A DNA stretch of 64,000 bases from Streptomyces chrestomyceticus JCM 4735 (GCF_003865135.1 NZ_BHZC01000001.1:3720001-3784000); one strand, 5' to 3'. Positions 37,269 to 46,484 are shown, counted from the first letter of the stretch. Made by a program: numbers and translations. Notes: generated by a model from the sequence alone, not told the origin.

Positions 37269-39746
37269 TCAGAGCTTCTCCACCGGCGCGTACCGCAGCA
37301 GCAGCCGCTTCGGCTTCTCGCCGCCGAAGTCGATCGTCGCCTCCGCGTTGTCCCCGCTGCCCTTGACCGCGACGACCGAACCCAGCCCGAAGCTGTCGTG
37401 CGTGACGCGGTCGCCGACCGCCAGCGAGACCACCTCGCGGTCCTTGGCACGGCGGGTCGCGAAGCCGCTCGGCCCGGCCTTCGTACGCGACGAGGACAGC
37501 CCGGAGCCGAAGCCACCGCCGCCCGACCCCGAGAGCGCGCCCATCGAGGCGGAGGGCGTCGCGGGGCCGGTGCGCCGCCAGTCGACGTACGTTTCCGGGA
37601 TCTCCTCCAGGAAGCGGGACGGCGGGTTGTACGACGGCTGGCCCCAGGCGCTGCGCATCGTGGAGCGGGTGACGTAGAGCCGTTCGCGGGCGCGCGTGAT
37701 GCCGACGTACGCCAGGCGCCGCTCCTCCTCCAGCTCCTTGGTCTGGCCCAGCGCGCGCAGGTGCGGGAAGACGCCGTCCTCCATGCCGGTCAGGAAGACG
37801 GTGGGGAACTCCAGGCCCTTGGCGGTGTGCAGCGTCATCAGGGTGATGACGCCGGAGCCTTCCTCGTCCTCGTCGGGGATCTGGTCGGAGTCGGCGACCA
37901 GCGCGACCTGCTCCAGGAAGTCGGAGAGGGTGCCCGGGTTCTCCTCGCCGCGGTCCTGCTCGAATTCCAGCGCGACGGCGGCCAGTTCCTGGAGGTTTTC
38001 GATACGGGTCTCGTCCTGCGGGTCGGTCGACGCCTGCAGCTCGGCGAGGTAGCCCGTACGCTCCAGGACCGCTTCCAGGACGGTGGCGGGGCCCGCGCCG
38101 GACTCCACGACGGTGCGCAGCTCCTCCATCAGCGTGTTGAAGCGCTTGACGGCGTTGGCGGAGCGCGCGGCCATGCCGTACGCCTCGTCGACCCGGCGCA
38201 GCGCCTGCGGGAAGGTGATCTTCTCGCGGGCGGACAGCGCGTCGATCATGGCTTCGGCGCGGTCGCCGATGCCGCGCTTGGGCACGTTCAGGATGCGGCG
38301 CAGCGGGACGGTGTCCTCGGGGTTGCTGAGGACGCGCAGGTACGCGAGGACGTCGCGGACCTCCTTGCGCTCGTAGAAGCGCACGCCGCCGACGACCTTG
38401 TAGGGCAGGCCGACCCGGATGAAGATCTCTTCGAAGACGCGGGACTGGGCGTTGGTGCGGTAGAACACCGCGACGTCGCCCGCCTTGGCGTCGCCCGCGT
38501 CCGTCAGCCGGTCGATCTCGTCGGCGACGAACTGGGCCTCGTCGTGCTCGGTGTCGGCGACGTACCCGGTGATGCGGGGGCCCTCGCCGGCGTCCGTCCA
38601 CAGGTTCTTGGGGCGGCGGTTCTCGTTGCGCTCGATGACGGCGTTGGCGGCGCTGAGGATCGTCTGGGAGGAGCGGTAGTTCTGCTCCAGCATGATCGTC
38701 GTGGCGTCCGGATAGTCCTCCTCGAACTGGAGGATGTTACGGATCGTGGCGCCGCGGAACGCGTAGATCGACTGGTCGGCGTCACCGACCACGCACAGCT
38801 CACCGGCGGTCCCGGCCGGTCCCACCAGCTCCCGCACCAGGGTGTACTGGGCGTGGTTGGTGTCCTGGTACTCGTCCACGAGGACGTGCCGGAAGCGGCG
38901 GCGGTAGTGGTCGGCGACATCCGGGAACGCCTGGAGGAGGTTGACCGTGGTCATGATGATGTCGTCGAAGTCCAGGGCGTTGGCCTCGCGCAGCCGCGCC
39001 TGGTACATCCGGTACGCCTCGGCGACGGACTTCTCGAACCCGTCGGCCGCCTGATCGGCGAAGGTCTCCTCGTCGATGAGCTCGTTCTTGAGGTTGGAGA
39101 CCTTGGCGCTGAAGGACTTGGGCGGGAACCGCTTGGGGTCGAGGTCCAGATCCCGGCAGACCAGGGCCATCAGGCGCTTGGAGTCGGCCGCGTCGTAGAT
39201 CGAGAAGGACGAGGTGAAGCCCAGCTTCTTGGACTCGCGGCGCAGGATGCGCACGCACGCGCTGTGGAAGGTGGAGACCCACATGGCGTTCGCCCGCGGG
39301 CCGACCAGCTCCTCGACGCGCTCCTTCATCTCGCCCGCGGCCTTGTTGGTGAAGGTGATCGCGAGGATCTCGCCCGGGTGCACACCGCGCGCGCCGAGCA
39401 GATGCGCGATGCGGTGCGTCAGGACGCGGGTCTTGCCGGAGCCGGCGCCGGCGACGATGAGCAGCGGGCCGCCGGTGTGGACCACGGCGGCCTTCTGCTG
39501 GTCGTTGAGCCCCTCCAGGAGGGCGGCCGGATCCACCGCGGGGCGGGGGGCGCCGTCGCGGTAATACGGGTCGCGGCCCGGGCCGACGGCGTGCGGGATG
39601 CCGCCGGGCACGTCGAAGCGCCCGCCGAACAGGTCGGCCGGGATCTCCTCCTGTGCCGGACCGTCCTCGTCCTCGGGAGGCGGCGGGGGCCCTTCACCCG
39701 TGGGTTCGAGGTCCGCCAGGAAGCTGTCGTCAAAGAGGCTGCTCAT
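37269..39746 (-). CDS. pcrA: ATP-dependent DNA helicase PcrA/UvrD, superfamily I
   Basis: 825 residues. Unwinds DNA 3' to 5' in repair and rolling-circle replication. After a ~75-residue acidic N-terminal extension come the Q motif (LNDQQKAAVVHTGGP), Walker A (GAGSGKT, ending at residue 106), motif Ia (ILAITFTNKAAGEM), Walker B (VDEYQDTNHAQY), motif III (VVGDADQSIYAFRGA), motif IV (LEQNYRSSQ), motif V (TLHTAKGLEFPTVF) and motif VI (VGITRARERLYV). A C-terminal Tudor-like domain (AVGDRVTHDSFGLGSVVAV) binds partners such as RNA polymerase in known PcrA proteins. Both domain set and length are typical. Confidence 0.97.
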   Translation of the reverse strand: MSSLFDDSFLADLEPTGEGPPPPPEDEDGPAQEEIPADLFGGRFDVPGGIPHAVGPGRDPYYRDGAPRPAVDPAALLEGLNDQQKAAVVHTGGPLLIVAGAGSGKTRVLTHRIAHLLGARGVHPGEILAITFTNKAAGEMKERVEELVGPRANAMWVSTFHSACVRILRRESKKLGFTSSFSIYDAADSKRLMALVCRDLDLDPKRFPPKSFSAKVSNLKNELIDEETFADQAADGFEKSVAEAYRMYQARLREANALDFDDIIMTTVNLLQAFPDVADHYRRRFRHVLVDEYQDTNHAQYTLVRELVGPAGTAGELCVVGDADQSIYAFRGATIRNILQFEEDYPDATTIMLEQNYRSSQTILSAANAVIERNENRRPKNLWTDAGEGPRITGYVADTEHDEAQFVADEIDRLTDAGDAKAGDVAVFYRTNAQSRVFEEIFIRVGLPYKVVGGVRFYERKEVRDVLAYLRVLSNPEDTVPLRRILNVPKRGIGDRAEAMIDALSAREKITFPQALRRVDEAYGMAARSANAVKRFNTLMEELRTVVESGAGPATVLEAVLERTGYLAELQASTDPQDETRIENLQELAAVALEFEQDRGEENPGTLSDFLEQVALVADSDQIPDEDEEGSGVITLMTLHTAKGLEFPTVFLTGMEDGVFPHLRALGQTKELEEERRLAYVGITRARERLYVTRSTMRSAWGQPSYNPPSRFLEEIPETYVDWRRTGPATPSASMGALSGSGGGGFGSGLSSSRTKAGPSGFATRRAKDREVVSLAVGDRVTHDSFGLGSVVAVKGSGDNAEATIDFGGEKPKRLLLRYAPVEKL

Positions 39747-40039
39747 CGCCCACCGAGTCTAGGCCGCCGCACTGACAGCCCGGCCCGTACCGGGAAAACC
39801 GGCCGTGTGAGCTAGCCCGCCCTGCACCGCCCCGGACCGTACGGGTACGACAGCCACCGTCCCCGTACGGTCACAAGTGACCCAGGACACGTCACGGACT
39901 CGACCAGATAACGAAAAGGTTTCGGGCATATCGAACATCAGCCTTCACAGGAGCCACACGGGTTGGCTACCGTGCTCGCTCGGGCAGCCCGCGTCCCCGC
40001 GGTCGACAGCGTCCGCACGGGCCGCCCCCGCCGAGTCCG

Positions 40040-40235
40040 GCCCTGCCGCCAGGCACCCGGAGCCGGGGACCCACACGTTCCACCGAGGTGAATCGGCCGG
40101 TACGGCACACGGCGAGAGGCGCCCAGGAGCACCGCCCGGAGCACCGCCCCGGGGCCTCCCACTCCCGCAGCCGTACGGGCCGTAGGGCAGCCTTCCGTAC
40201 GCCCGAACCTGACAGCTAACCCGGTAGGCGGTCCA
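40040..40235 (+). ncRNA. c-di-AMP riboswitch (ydaO-yuaA type)
   Basis: Conserved blocks appear in order: GGAGCCGGGGACCCAC (40059-40074), GAGGTGAATCGGC (40085-40097), a GGGCAG/CCTTCC pair near 40184-40195, and CCCGAACCTGACAGCTAACC then GGTAGGCGG (40202-40231). The outer helix can form between TGCCGCC (40044) and GGCGG near the 3' end. It ends about 20 bases before the start of the NlpC/P60 gene. In Streptomyces such riboswitches turn off wall hydrolase genes when c-di-AMP is high. The rest of the gene-free stretch 39747-40253 carries divergent promoters, with an AT-richer patch near 39910-39950. Confidence 0.88.
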
Positions 40236-40253
40236 CGGAAGGAGTCGCCGGCC

Positions 40254-41450
40254 TTGGCGTCGCACCGCAAGCCGCGCACCCGCATACTCACCTCCCCCGG
40301 CAGCCGCCGTACGGCCGCCGGGCTCACCACCGCCGCCCTCGCCTCCGTCACCCTGCTCTCGCAGACCGCCGAGGCCGCGCCCCGTCAGCCCCGGCAGTCC
40401 GTCGAAGAGGTCAAGCAGAAGGTCGACGACCTCTACCGCCAGGCCGAGGTGGCGACCCAGAAGTACAACGGCGCCAAGGAGCAGGCCGACCGGCAGCGCG
40501 GCACCGTCGACCGGCTGCTGGACGAGTCCGCCCGGCGCACCCAGAAGATGAACGACGCCCGGCGTGAGCTGGGCGTCTACGCCTCGGCCCAGTACCGCAC
40601 CGGCGGCCTGAGCCCGACCGCGCAACTGCTGCTCGCGCAGAACCCGCAGCAGTTCGCCGACCGCAGCCACCTCATGGACCGGCTGACCGGCCGGCAGCAG
40701 CAGGCCGTCACCGACTACCAGGAGCAGCAGGCCAAGGCCGTACGGCAGCGCGCCGACGCGTCGCGGAGCCTGGAGCGGCTGACCGAGACGCAGGCGTCCC
40801 TGAAGGAGGCCAAGAAGGACGTCCAGGACAAGCTGGCCGAGGCCCGGGAGCTGCTGTCGCGGCTGACCGCCCAGGAGAAGGCGCGGCTGGCGGAGCTGGA
40901 GCGCAAGAAGGAGGCCGAGGCCAAGCGCAAGGCCGAGGAGCTGGCGCGCAAGCAGGCCGAGAAGGAGCGCAAGGAGCGGGCGGACCGCGAGCGGCACGAC
41001 GGCCCGGGTCAGGGCACCGGTTCCGGGTCGCCGGGCAGTGACACCGGTGAGGGCTCCGGCGGCGGGACCGGCGGCGGCTCGGTGGACGACGGTTCGTACG
41101 CGACCAAGGCCGCCAAGGCGCTCGCGTTCGCCCGCGCGCAGGTCGGCAAGCCGTACGTCTGGGGCGCGACCGGCCCGAACTCGTACGACTGCTCCGGTCT
41201 GACGCAGGCGGCCTGGAAGGCGGCGGGGGTGTCCCTGCCGCGTACCACCTGGGACCAGGTGAAGGCCGGCGACCGGGTGGCGACCAAGGACCTGAAGCCG
41301 GGTGACCTGGTGTTCTTCTACAACGACATCAGCCACGTCGGGATGTACATCGGCGACGGCAAGATGATCCACGCGCCGAAGCCCGGTGCCAGCGTGCGGG
41401 TCGAGTCGATCTACTACATGCCGATCTACGGGAGCGTCCGGCCGGCATGA
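40254..41450 (+). CDS. NlpC/P60 family peptidoglycan hydrolase
   Basis: 398 residues from a TTG start, with GGAAGGAG ten bases upstream. A signal peptide (TAALASVTLLSQTAEAA) is followed by a long coiled coil (about residues 50-245, rich in Ala/Gln/Lys/Glu), a Gly/Ser linker and a C-terminal P60 domain. The catalytic Cys lies in SYDCSGLTQAAW, the His in DISHVGMYIGDG, and the third polar residue probably in KMIHAPKPG. It cleaves the peptide stem, usually D-Glu to diamino acid. The c-di-AMP riboswitch in its leader ties it to osmotic and developmental control. A hairpin terminator follows. Confidence 0.95.
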   Translation: MASHRKPRTRILTSPGSRRTAAGLTTAALASVTLLSQTAEAAPRQPRQSVEEVKQKVDDLYRQAEVATQKYNGAKEQADRQRGTVDRLLDESARRTQKMNDARRELGVYASAQYRTGGLSPTAQLLLAQNPQQFADRSHLMDRLTGRQQQAVTDYQEQQAKAVRQRADASRSLERLTETQASLKEAKKDVQDKLAEARELLSRLTAQEKARLAELERKKEAEAKRKAEELARKQAEKERKERADRERHDGPGQGTGSGSPGSDTGEGSGGGTGGGSVDDGSYATKAAKALAFARAQVGKPYVWGATGPNSYDCSGLTQAAWKAAGVSLPRTTWDQVKAGDRVATKDLKPGDLVFFYNDISHVGMYIGDGKMIHAPKPGASVRVESIYYMPIYGSVRPA

Positions 41451-41455
41451 GAAGA

Positions 41456-41483
41456 GGGCCGTGGGGCACGCGCCCCACGGCCC
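41456..41483. terminator. Bidirectional terminator behind the P60 gene
   Basis: A perfect 12-base stem (GGGCCGTGGGGC / GCCCCACGGCCC) with an ACGC loop starts five bases past the P60 stop codon. It lies between two convergent genes. Confidence 0.88.
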
Positions 41484-41508
41484 CCGGCAGGCCCTCGTCA
41501 GTCGCCGC

Positions 41509-41862
41509 TCACGTCCACAGCAGGGCGATGAAGATGTTGACCATCGTCAGCAGCCCGACGGCCAGGAACAGGGGCTTCTCCACCTTGTCCTCGTCGCGCT
41601 TCACGTAGACCAGGGCCAGGATCACCACCAGGACGCCGAGCTTGACGCCGAGCTTGACGTTGTTGAGCGAGTGGTCCTGGGCCTGGTTGAGGCCGACCAG
41701 GGCGATGCCGGTCACCAGCATCGTCAGCGCGCCGTGCAGCATGGCCGGCGTGAAGCGGGCGGTGCCCGCGCTCATGGGCTTCATCTGGGTCAGGAAGCCG
41801 CCGAGCAGCGAGGCGATGCCGATGATGTGCAGACCTACGAAGACCTTGGTTACTACGTCCAT
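41509..41862 (-). CDS. Small integral membrane protein
   Basis: 117 residues from the ATG at 41862, giving MDVVTKVFVGLHIIGIASLL. No good ribosome binding site is visible. Four hydrophobic segments: KVFVGLHIIGIASLLGGFL, MLHGALTMLVTGIALVGL, LGVKLGVLVVILALVYV and PLFLAVGLLTMVNIFIALL. This fold recalls small membrane proteins with conserved His near helix 1. Function unknown. Monocistronic. Confidence 0.8.
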   Translation of the reverse strand: MDVVTKVFVGLHIIGIASLLGGFLTQMKPMSAGTARFTPAMLHGALTMLVTGIALVGLNQAQDHSLNNVKLGVKLGVLVVILALVYVKRDEDKVEKPLFLAVGLLTMVNIFIALLWT

Positions 41863-42128
41863 AGTGGTGGATCGTAGCCCTCGCCTGACGCCGCTCCTCA
41901 CTTAGGTTTGCCTCTCCCGCCCGCTCCGGTCACAGCTCGTGCCCAGCCCGCCCCCGGCGCGTACAGCCTCGGACACCGGCGCCCACCATCGGACCGAAAA
42001 CGAGCAATACCCGGCAACCGGCCGCCTTTCCGGGCTCCGGAGGTTTAGCGTCCTTCATCAGGCGGCCGACTCCCCACCGCCGCCGGATTCCGCCCCGGCG
42101 GTCGTCGGCCGTCCCCGCCGAGAGGAAG

Positions 42129-42164
42129 GGCGGCGGCCCGCTCCCCCTGTTACGGGCCGCCGCC
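42129..42164. terminator. Orphan strong hairpin in gene-free region
   Basis: A perfect 12-base stem (GGCGGCGGCCCG / CGGGCCGCCGCC) with a 12-base loop, inside the 466-base region 41863-42328 between two divergent genes. It looks like a terminator with no annotated gene in front of it. The rest of the region shows no credible coding frame. Confidence 0.55.
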
Positions 42165-42328
42165 TGACCCAGCCGGGACGAAGTGTGCGTACGGCCCGGC
42201 CGGGGGCGGCGTGCGCGTATCGGAGCCGGGTCGGCCGGGTCGGATACGAGACGGATACGTACGGAGCCCGGTCGGCCGCAGCGGATACGCACGGGCGCCG
42301 CGCCGCGTCCCGTCCTAACATCGGCCGC

Positions 42329-43105
42329 ATGAACCTCCCTATAGACAACCCCCCTATAGACACGACCGGTTCACCCCTCCCCTCGTCCCTCGCCTCCCCC
42401 GCTCCCCTCCCGCCCCACCTCCAGGACCTCGTCCGGATCTGGGTGCACGGCTGGACGCGCTGCCGCGGCACCGCCGCCCCCGTCGCCACACGAGGCGGCT
42501 TCCACGTCGAGACCGGCCGTCCGGGCCAGCCGGGCCGCTACGTCTTCCCCGCCGCCGACCCGGACGTCCTGCGGAGCCTCACCGCCTCGATCACCGCCCC
42601 CAACCTGTGGGTCAAGGTCTGTGCCCCGCGTGCGGTGATCGCCCCCGTACTGCCGTCGGGCTGGGAGTTCGACGAACCGCAGTTCCTGATGTCCGTCACA
42701 CTGGCCGCCCCGGACGGGCCCCCGGTCCGCCGCCCCCACGCGCCGGCCGGCTACGCGGTCGAGACGGTGGACAAGGACGGCGACGGCATCATCGACTGCC
42801 GCGTCCTGCACACCGCGACCGGCGACCTCGCCGCCCGGGGCCGCGCCGCGGTCACCGACGCCTGCACGCCGCCGGCCGTGATCTACGACATGATCCACAC
42901 CAGCGCGGAGCACCGCCGCCGCGGCCTGGGCGGCCTCGTCATGAACGCGCTCTCCGCGCACGCCGCCGAACTGGGCGCCGCCCACGGCGTCCTGGTGGCC
43001 AGCCCGCAAGGCCGGGCCCTCTACCGTTCACTGGGCTGGCGGCTGCACGCCCCCGTCACGGCCGCGCGCATCCCGCCGCCCGCGGACGGAACCCTCAGGA
43101 CTTGA
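42329..43105 (+). CDS. GNAT family N-acetyltransferase
   Basis: 258 residues from the ATG at 42329 (MNLPIDNPPIDTTGS). An N-terminal half of unknown fold (HLQDLVRIWVHGWTRCRG) is followed by a GNAT domain with the acetyl-CoA loop HRRRGLGGLVMNALSAHAAE and the strand GVLVASPQGRALYRSLGW. The substrate is unknown. The codons just after the start contain a direct repeat (CCTATAGACA twice), which is odd for this GC content. The gene's last 11 bases overlap the convergent esterase gene. Confidence 0.83.
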   Translation: MNLPIDNPPIDTTGSPLPSSLASPAPLPPHLQDLVRIWVHGWTRCRGTAAPVATRGGFHVETGRPGQPGRYVFPAADPDVLRSLTASITAPNLWVKVCAPRAVIAPVLPSGWEFDEPQFLMSVTLAAPDGPPVRRPHAPAGYAVETVDKDGDGIIDCRVLHTATGDLAARGRAAVTDACTPPAVIYDMIHTSAEHRRRGLGGLVMNALSAHAAELGAAHGVLVASPQGRALYRSLGWRLHAPVTAARIPPPADGTLRT

Positions 43106-44219
43106 CCACACCGCTGAGCCACCGGAAGACCTCCGGAATCTGGTTCTTCCACACGGCCGTGCCGTGGCCGCCCGCGCCCGGCGGTATCAGCTTCACCTTG
43201 ACCGTGGTCGGGTGCTGGGCGAGCTGCTTGAGGGCGAGCCCGGCCTCGTAGCCGTCCCCGGCGGCGCCGGAGACGAAGAGCGCGGTACGCGGCGGCTTGC
43301 CCGCCTTGTTGGCGGACTTGAGGATGGTGACCGGGTTGCTCTCGACACGCAGCTTGGGGTCCTTGCCGGCGAGCGAGGCGGGCTCCAGCTTCGGGTCGTT
43401 GAAGCCGGAGAGGCTGACGGCGGCGCGGTAGCGGTCGGGGTGGGCCAGCGCGAGCTTGGTGGCGCAGTGCGCACCCGCCGAGTAGCCCGCCAGCGCCCAG
43501 GATTCGGCCTTGTCCTCGGCCCGGAAGTTGTCGATCACCATCTGGCGTACGTCGACGCTCAGCCAACTGTCGGCGTTCGCCTTGCCCGGTATGTTGACGC
43601 AGCCGGTGTCCACGCTGCCCAGGAGGGTGGTGCGCGGCGCGACGAGGATGAAGGGCTTGATCTTGCCCCGCTCCATCAGCGGCTTCAGTTGCTCGGGCGC
43701 CTTGAGCGTGCCCATCCAGGACTTGGCGGAGCCGGGGAAGCCGGGCAGCATCTGCACGACGGGGAACTTCTTGTCCTGGTACGCCGGGTCGTCGTACTGC
43801 GGCGGCAGCCAGACGTACACCTCGCCGCTCACCCCCGAGATCCGCCCCTTGAACTCGCCCTCCTGGACGTCCGGGCCGACCACCGAGTCCTTCGGCGGCC
43901 CGAACTTCACCAACTGCTTGGGCTCGTCCTTCAGCTTCAGCCCGCCCAGGCCGTCCGGTCCGAGGTCCTTGGCGGCTTCGACGTGGTCGGACGTGCCGAG
44001 CAGGTCGGACCAGTTGTCGTAGAGGCTGTTGGCGTTGTTGACGGCCACGAAGACCAGGGTGATCGCGGTGGCCTGGGCGAACAGCAGCATGCCCAGACGC
44101 GCCAGCCCCCGTACGAACTGGGGGCCGCGGACGCGGCTCCACAGCGCGAACGGCAGCACGACGGCGACGATCAGCAGCGCGATCGCAGTGAGGAAGAAGG
44201 GCGTGCCCGTCAGACTCAT
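43095..44219 (-). CDS. Membrane-anchored esterase (alpha/beta hydrolase, antigen 85/esterase-D class)
   Basis: 374 residues. Two N-terminal membrane segments (TAIALLIVAVVLPFALW and LGMLLFAQATAITLVFVAV) hold the hydrolase domain outside the cell. Visible catalytic elements: oxyanion region FPVVQMLPGFPGSAKSW, nucleophile Ser in WALAGYSAGAHCATKLA (G-x-S-x-G), and a His in PPGAGGHGTAVWKNQIP. This layout is common among actinobacterial proteins related to mycolyltransferases and to the N-terminal helices of lysyl-PG-linked enzymes. Substrate unknown. Confidence 0.87.
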   Translation of the reverse strand: MSLTGTPFFLTAIALLIVAVVLPFALWSRVRGPQFVRGLARLGMLLFAQATAITLVFVAVNNANSLYDNWSDLLGTSDHVEAAKDLGPDGLGGLKLKDEPKQLVKFGPPKDSVVGPDVQEGEFKGRISGVSGEVYVWLPPQYDDPAYQDKKFPVVQMLPGFPGSAKSWMGTLKAPEQLKPLMERGKIKPFILVAPRTTLLGSVDTGCVNIPGKANADSWLSVDVRQMVIDNFRAEDKAESWALAGYSAGAHCATKLALAHPDRYRAAVSLSGFNDPKLEPASLAGKDPKLRVESNPVTILKSANKAGKPPRTALFVSGAAGDGYEAGLALKQLAQHPTTVKVKLIPPGAGGHGTAVWKNQIPEVFRWLSGVVKS

Positions 44220-44543
44220 CGGGGATCTCGCTTCCAGGGAATGTGCGACGTGGGCATGGTTCTGGCCCTGCCGTCGGCAGCGAGCCTCTCCGCAAGATTA
44301 GATGGTCATCCGACAGCCCTCGGTTGCCCCCCTGGTCACGTTCTTTGCGCACATCGGCCGACGGGTGACCGCGCGGGATAAACCTGACAATCGTCATACG
44401 AACGTGTGAGCGATGCGGTACTAAAGACAGATGTGCGGGGGCGTCGCGGCCGGAAAAATCGCAGGCAAGCCGGAAACCCGGCGGTCCGCAGACCGGCAGG
44501 GGCTCGCCGGAGCCCTCCCGGTCACGACCTGACGAGGATCACC
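44220..44543. other. Gene-free region between the esterase and beta-lactamase-family genes
   Basis: 324 bases between divergent genes. It must hold both promoters; an AT-richer patch (GACAATCGTCATACGAACG, near 44387-44405) could be part of the plus-strand one. No strong inverted repeat seen. The beta-lactamase frame is open back to 44406, but the chosen start is 44544. Confidence 0.45.
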
Positions 44544-45911
44544 GTGCCTCTGCACCCTCCGAGCCGCCCCAGTCGCCCGAGCCGCCGCCGATTAAGACTG
44601 GCGGCGACCACCACGGCCGCCGCACTGGCCCTGCTGACACCGGCCCTCCCTGCCTCGGCCGCCGGGACGGACACCCCACGCCCCACACCCGCCGCGGCCC
44701 CCTTGCCCGCCCTCGCCACCACGCCCGCTCCTCCCACAGCGCCGGCCCCGCCGCACCACACCGGCTCGGCCCACACCGACCCGGCCCCCACCAGCCCGGA
44801 CCCCACCAGCCCCACCCCCACCGGCCTGGACCGCAAGGCCCTGGCCCGGACGCTGCAAACCCTGCACGACGTAGGCATGTTCGGCGCCTACTCCGCCGTC
44901 CGGAACGGCGACGCGTCCTGGCGGGGCGCCTCCGGCGTCGCCGACGTACGGACCGGCCGCCCCACGACACCGCAGCTCCAGCACCGCATAGGCAGCATCA
45001 CCAAGACCTTCACCGCCACCGCCGTGCTCCAGTTGGCCGGCGAGGGACGCATAGACCTGGACGCGCCGATCGGCCGTTATCTGCCCGATGTCGTCCCCGG
45101 TGAGCGCGGCCGGGCGATCACGGTACGGATGCTGCTCAACCACACCAGCGGAATCGCCGATTACGCCTACGCCATCTGGCAGAAGCCGGAGGACCTGGAG
45201 AAACAGCGCTTCCACCGGTGGGATCCGCGCGAGCTGGCCGGACTGGGCCTGGCAGCGGACCCGACCGGCAAGCCCGGTGAGGCCCACCACTACGCCAACA
45301 CCAACTACGTGATAGCCGGGTTGCTGCTCCGCAAGGTCACCGGCCAAGCGCCGGAGAGGTTCATCACCGACCACGTCATACGCAAGGCCGGCCTCCGGCA
45401 GACCTACTTCCCGACCTCGCCCCGCATCACCGGGCCGCACTCCAAGATGTACGAGGGCCTGCACGGCGAGTTCGTCCCGCCACGTGACTTCAGCGTCCAC
45501 GACATGTCCTGGGCCGGTACGGCCGGTTCGCTGGTCTCGACGATGGACGACCTCAACCGCTTCTACCGGGCCCTGCTGACCGGCAAGCTGCTCGGCCCGG
45601 CCGAGCTGCGCGAGATGCAGACCACGGTACCGACGGACGCTCCACGGCTCCGGTACGGCCTGGGTCTCTTCTCGCTGGATTCCGTGTGCGGCCGGTTCTG
45701 GGGCCACAACGGCCTGGTCGCGGGCGCCGCGACCGATTCCTTCTCCAGCCCGGACGGCCGGCGTCAGGTGTCCCTCGGTACGAACCTGGTGCGTTACTAC
45801 GGCCTGGAGGCGGACGGCACCACCCCGAAGCAGGGCCCGATCGACGACGCCAAGGCCGCACACATAGGCCAGGCCCTGTGCGCGACTCCGTCGTCCCACC
45901 CGACCGTCTAA
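44544..45911 (+). CDS. Secreted serine hydrolase, beta-lactamase/D-Ala-D-Ala carboxypeptidase family
   Basis: 455 residues from a GTG with GAGGA upstream, chosen because it directly precedes a signal peptide (LRLAATTTAAALALLTPALP). A Pro/Thr-rich linker leads to the class C-type domain. The active Ser and Lys are in IGSITKTFTATA (S-x-x-K), the second triad in HHYANTNYVIAG (Y-x-N), and the third element is the H-N-G in FWGHNGLVAG. These are the features of DD-carboxypeptidase/esterase R61-like enzymes. It could act on wall peptides or be an esterase; I see no basis for calling it a resistance enzyme. Its stop overlaps the convergent MarR gene by four bases. Confidence 0.9.
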   Translation: MPLHPPSRPSRPSRRRLRLAATTTAAALALLTPALPASAAGTDTPRPTPAAAPLPALATTPAPPTAPAPPHHTGSAHTDPAPTSPDPTSPTPTGLDRKALARTLQTLHDVGMFGAYSAVRNGDASWRGASGVADVRTGRPTTPQLQHRIGSITKTFTATAVLQLAGEGRIDLDAPIGRYLPDVVPGERGRAITVRMLLNHTSGIADYAYAIWQKPEDLEKQRFHRWDPRELAGLGLAADPTGKPGEAHHYANTNYVIAGLLLRKVTGQAPERFITDHVIRKAGLRQTYFPTSPRITGPHSKMYEGLHGEFVPPRDFSVHDMSWAGTAGSLVSTMDDLNRFYRALLTGKLLGPAELREMQTTVPTDAPRLRYGLGLFSLDSVCGRFWGHNGLVAGAATDSFSSPDGRRQVSLGTNLVRYYGLEADGTTPKQGPIDDAKAAHIGQALCATPSSHPTV

Positions 45912-46444
45912 GCCGCCCCGGCCGCCCTATCCGCCCCGCCCGTCCCGGAGATCACCTCGCCGATCATGCCGGCCAAGCGGTGCATCTGCGTGGTGAGTTC
46001 GCGACGTTCCTCGGGTGTGAACTGCGACAGTGCGGCGTACTGGCGTGCGCGTAGTGCGGACTGCATGGCGGCGAGGCGTTCGGCGCCTTCCTCGGTGAGG
46101 CGGACGAGGACCTGGCGCTCGTCGTGCGGTGCGCGGCGACGGTCGACCACACTCTTGCTCTCCAACTGCTGCAGCATGCGGGTTGCTGTGGGAACGCTGA
46201 TCTCGGCGTTGGCAGCCAGGCGGCTGACCGGCAGTCCTTCGCCCTGGGGGTCGTCGGCCAGCGCGGCGAGCAAGGACATCTGCGCCATGGACAGGCCGGC
46301 CGCCTCCGGTCGGCCGACCGTGGCTGCCCGTGAACGTCGCATCGCGTAGAAGAGCCGGTCGGCGGCCTGGGCCAGCTCCTCGATGTCGGGCTCGACGCGC
46401 GGTTCGGCGGCGCTGCCGGGCTGGACTCCGGTCGTTTTGCTCAT
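45908..46444 (-). CDS. MarR-family transcriptional repressor
   Basis: 178 residues. Winged helix: LSMAQMSLLAALADDPQGEG, then LPVSRLAANAEISVPTATRM (recognition helix) and the wing SVVDRRRAPHDERQVLVRLT. Flanking helices form the dimer interface. It is divergent from an amidohydrolase gene across 59 bases that contain two related inverted repeats, so it very likely represses itself and that enzyme, relieved by a small aromatic ligand as in other MarR proteins. Confidence 0.92.
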   Translation of the reverse strand: MSKTTGVQPGSAAEPRVEPDIEELAQAADRLFYAMRRSRAATVGRPEAAGLSMAQMSLLAALADDPQGEGLPVSRLAANAEISVPTATRMLQQLESKSVVDRRRAPHDERQVLVRLTEEGAERLAAMQSALRARQYAALSQFTPEERRELTTQMHRLAGMIGEVISGTGGADRAAGAA

Positions 46445-46448
46445 ATCT

Positions 46449-46484
46449 GTTAGCTTACTAAAGGAATGACGTTAGCAAGCTAAC
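46449..46484. promoter_or_regulatory. MarR operator pair
   Basis: GTTAGCAAGCTAAC (46471-46484) is a near-perfect palindrome, and GTTAGCTTACTAA (46449-46461) repeats its half-sites. The 22-base spacing places both on the same DNA face. They cover the space between the divergent MarR and amidohydrolase starts. Confidence 0.75.

Noticed and set aside
41909..41922. TTAGGTTTGCCTCT, resembling half of an iron box (DmdR/IdeR)
   Set aside because: Only the left half fits the TTAGGTTAGGCTAACCTAA pattern; the right half does not.
42337..42365. Direct repeat of CCTATAGACA just inside the GNAT gene as a possible attachment or operator site
   Set aside because: It falls in codons 4-12 of a plausible reading frame, and no mobile-element gene is nearby; noted only as odd composition.
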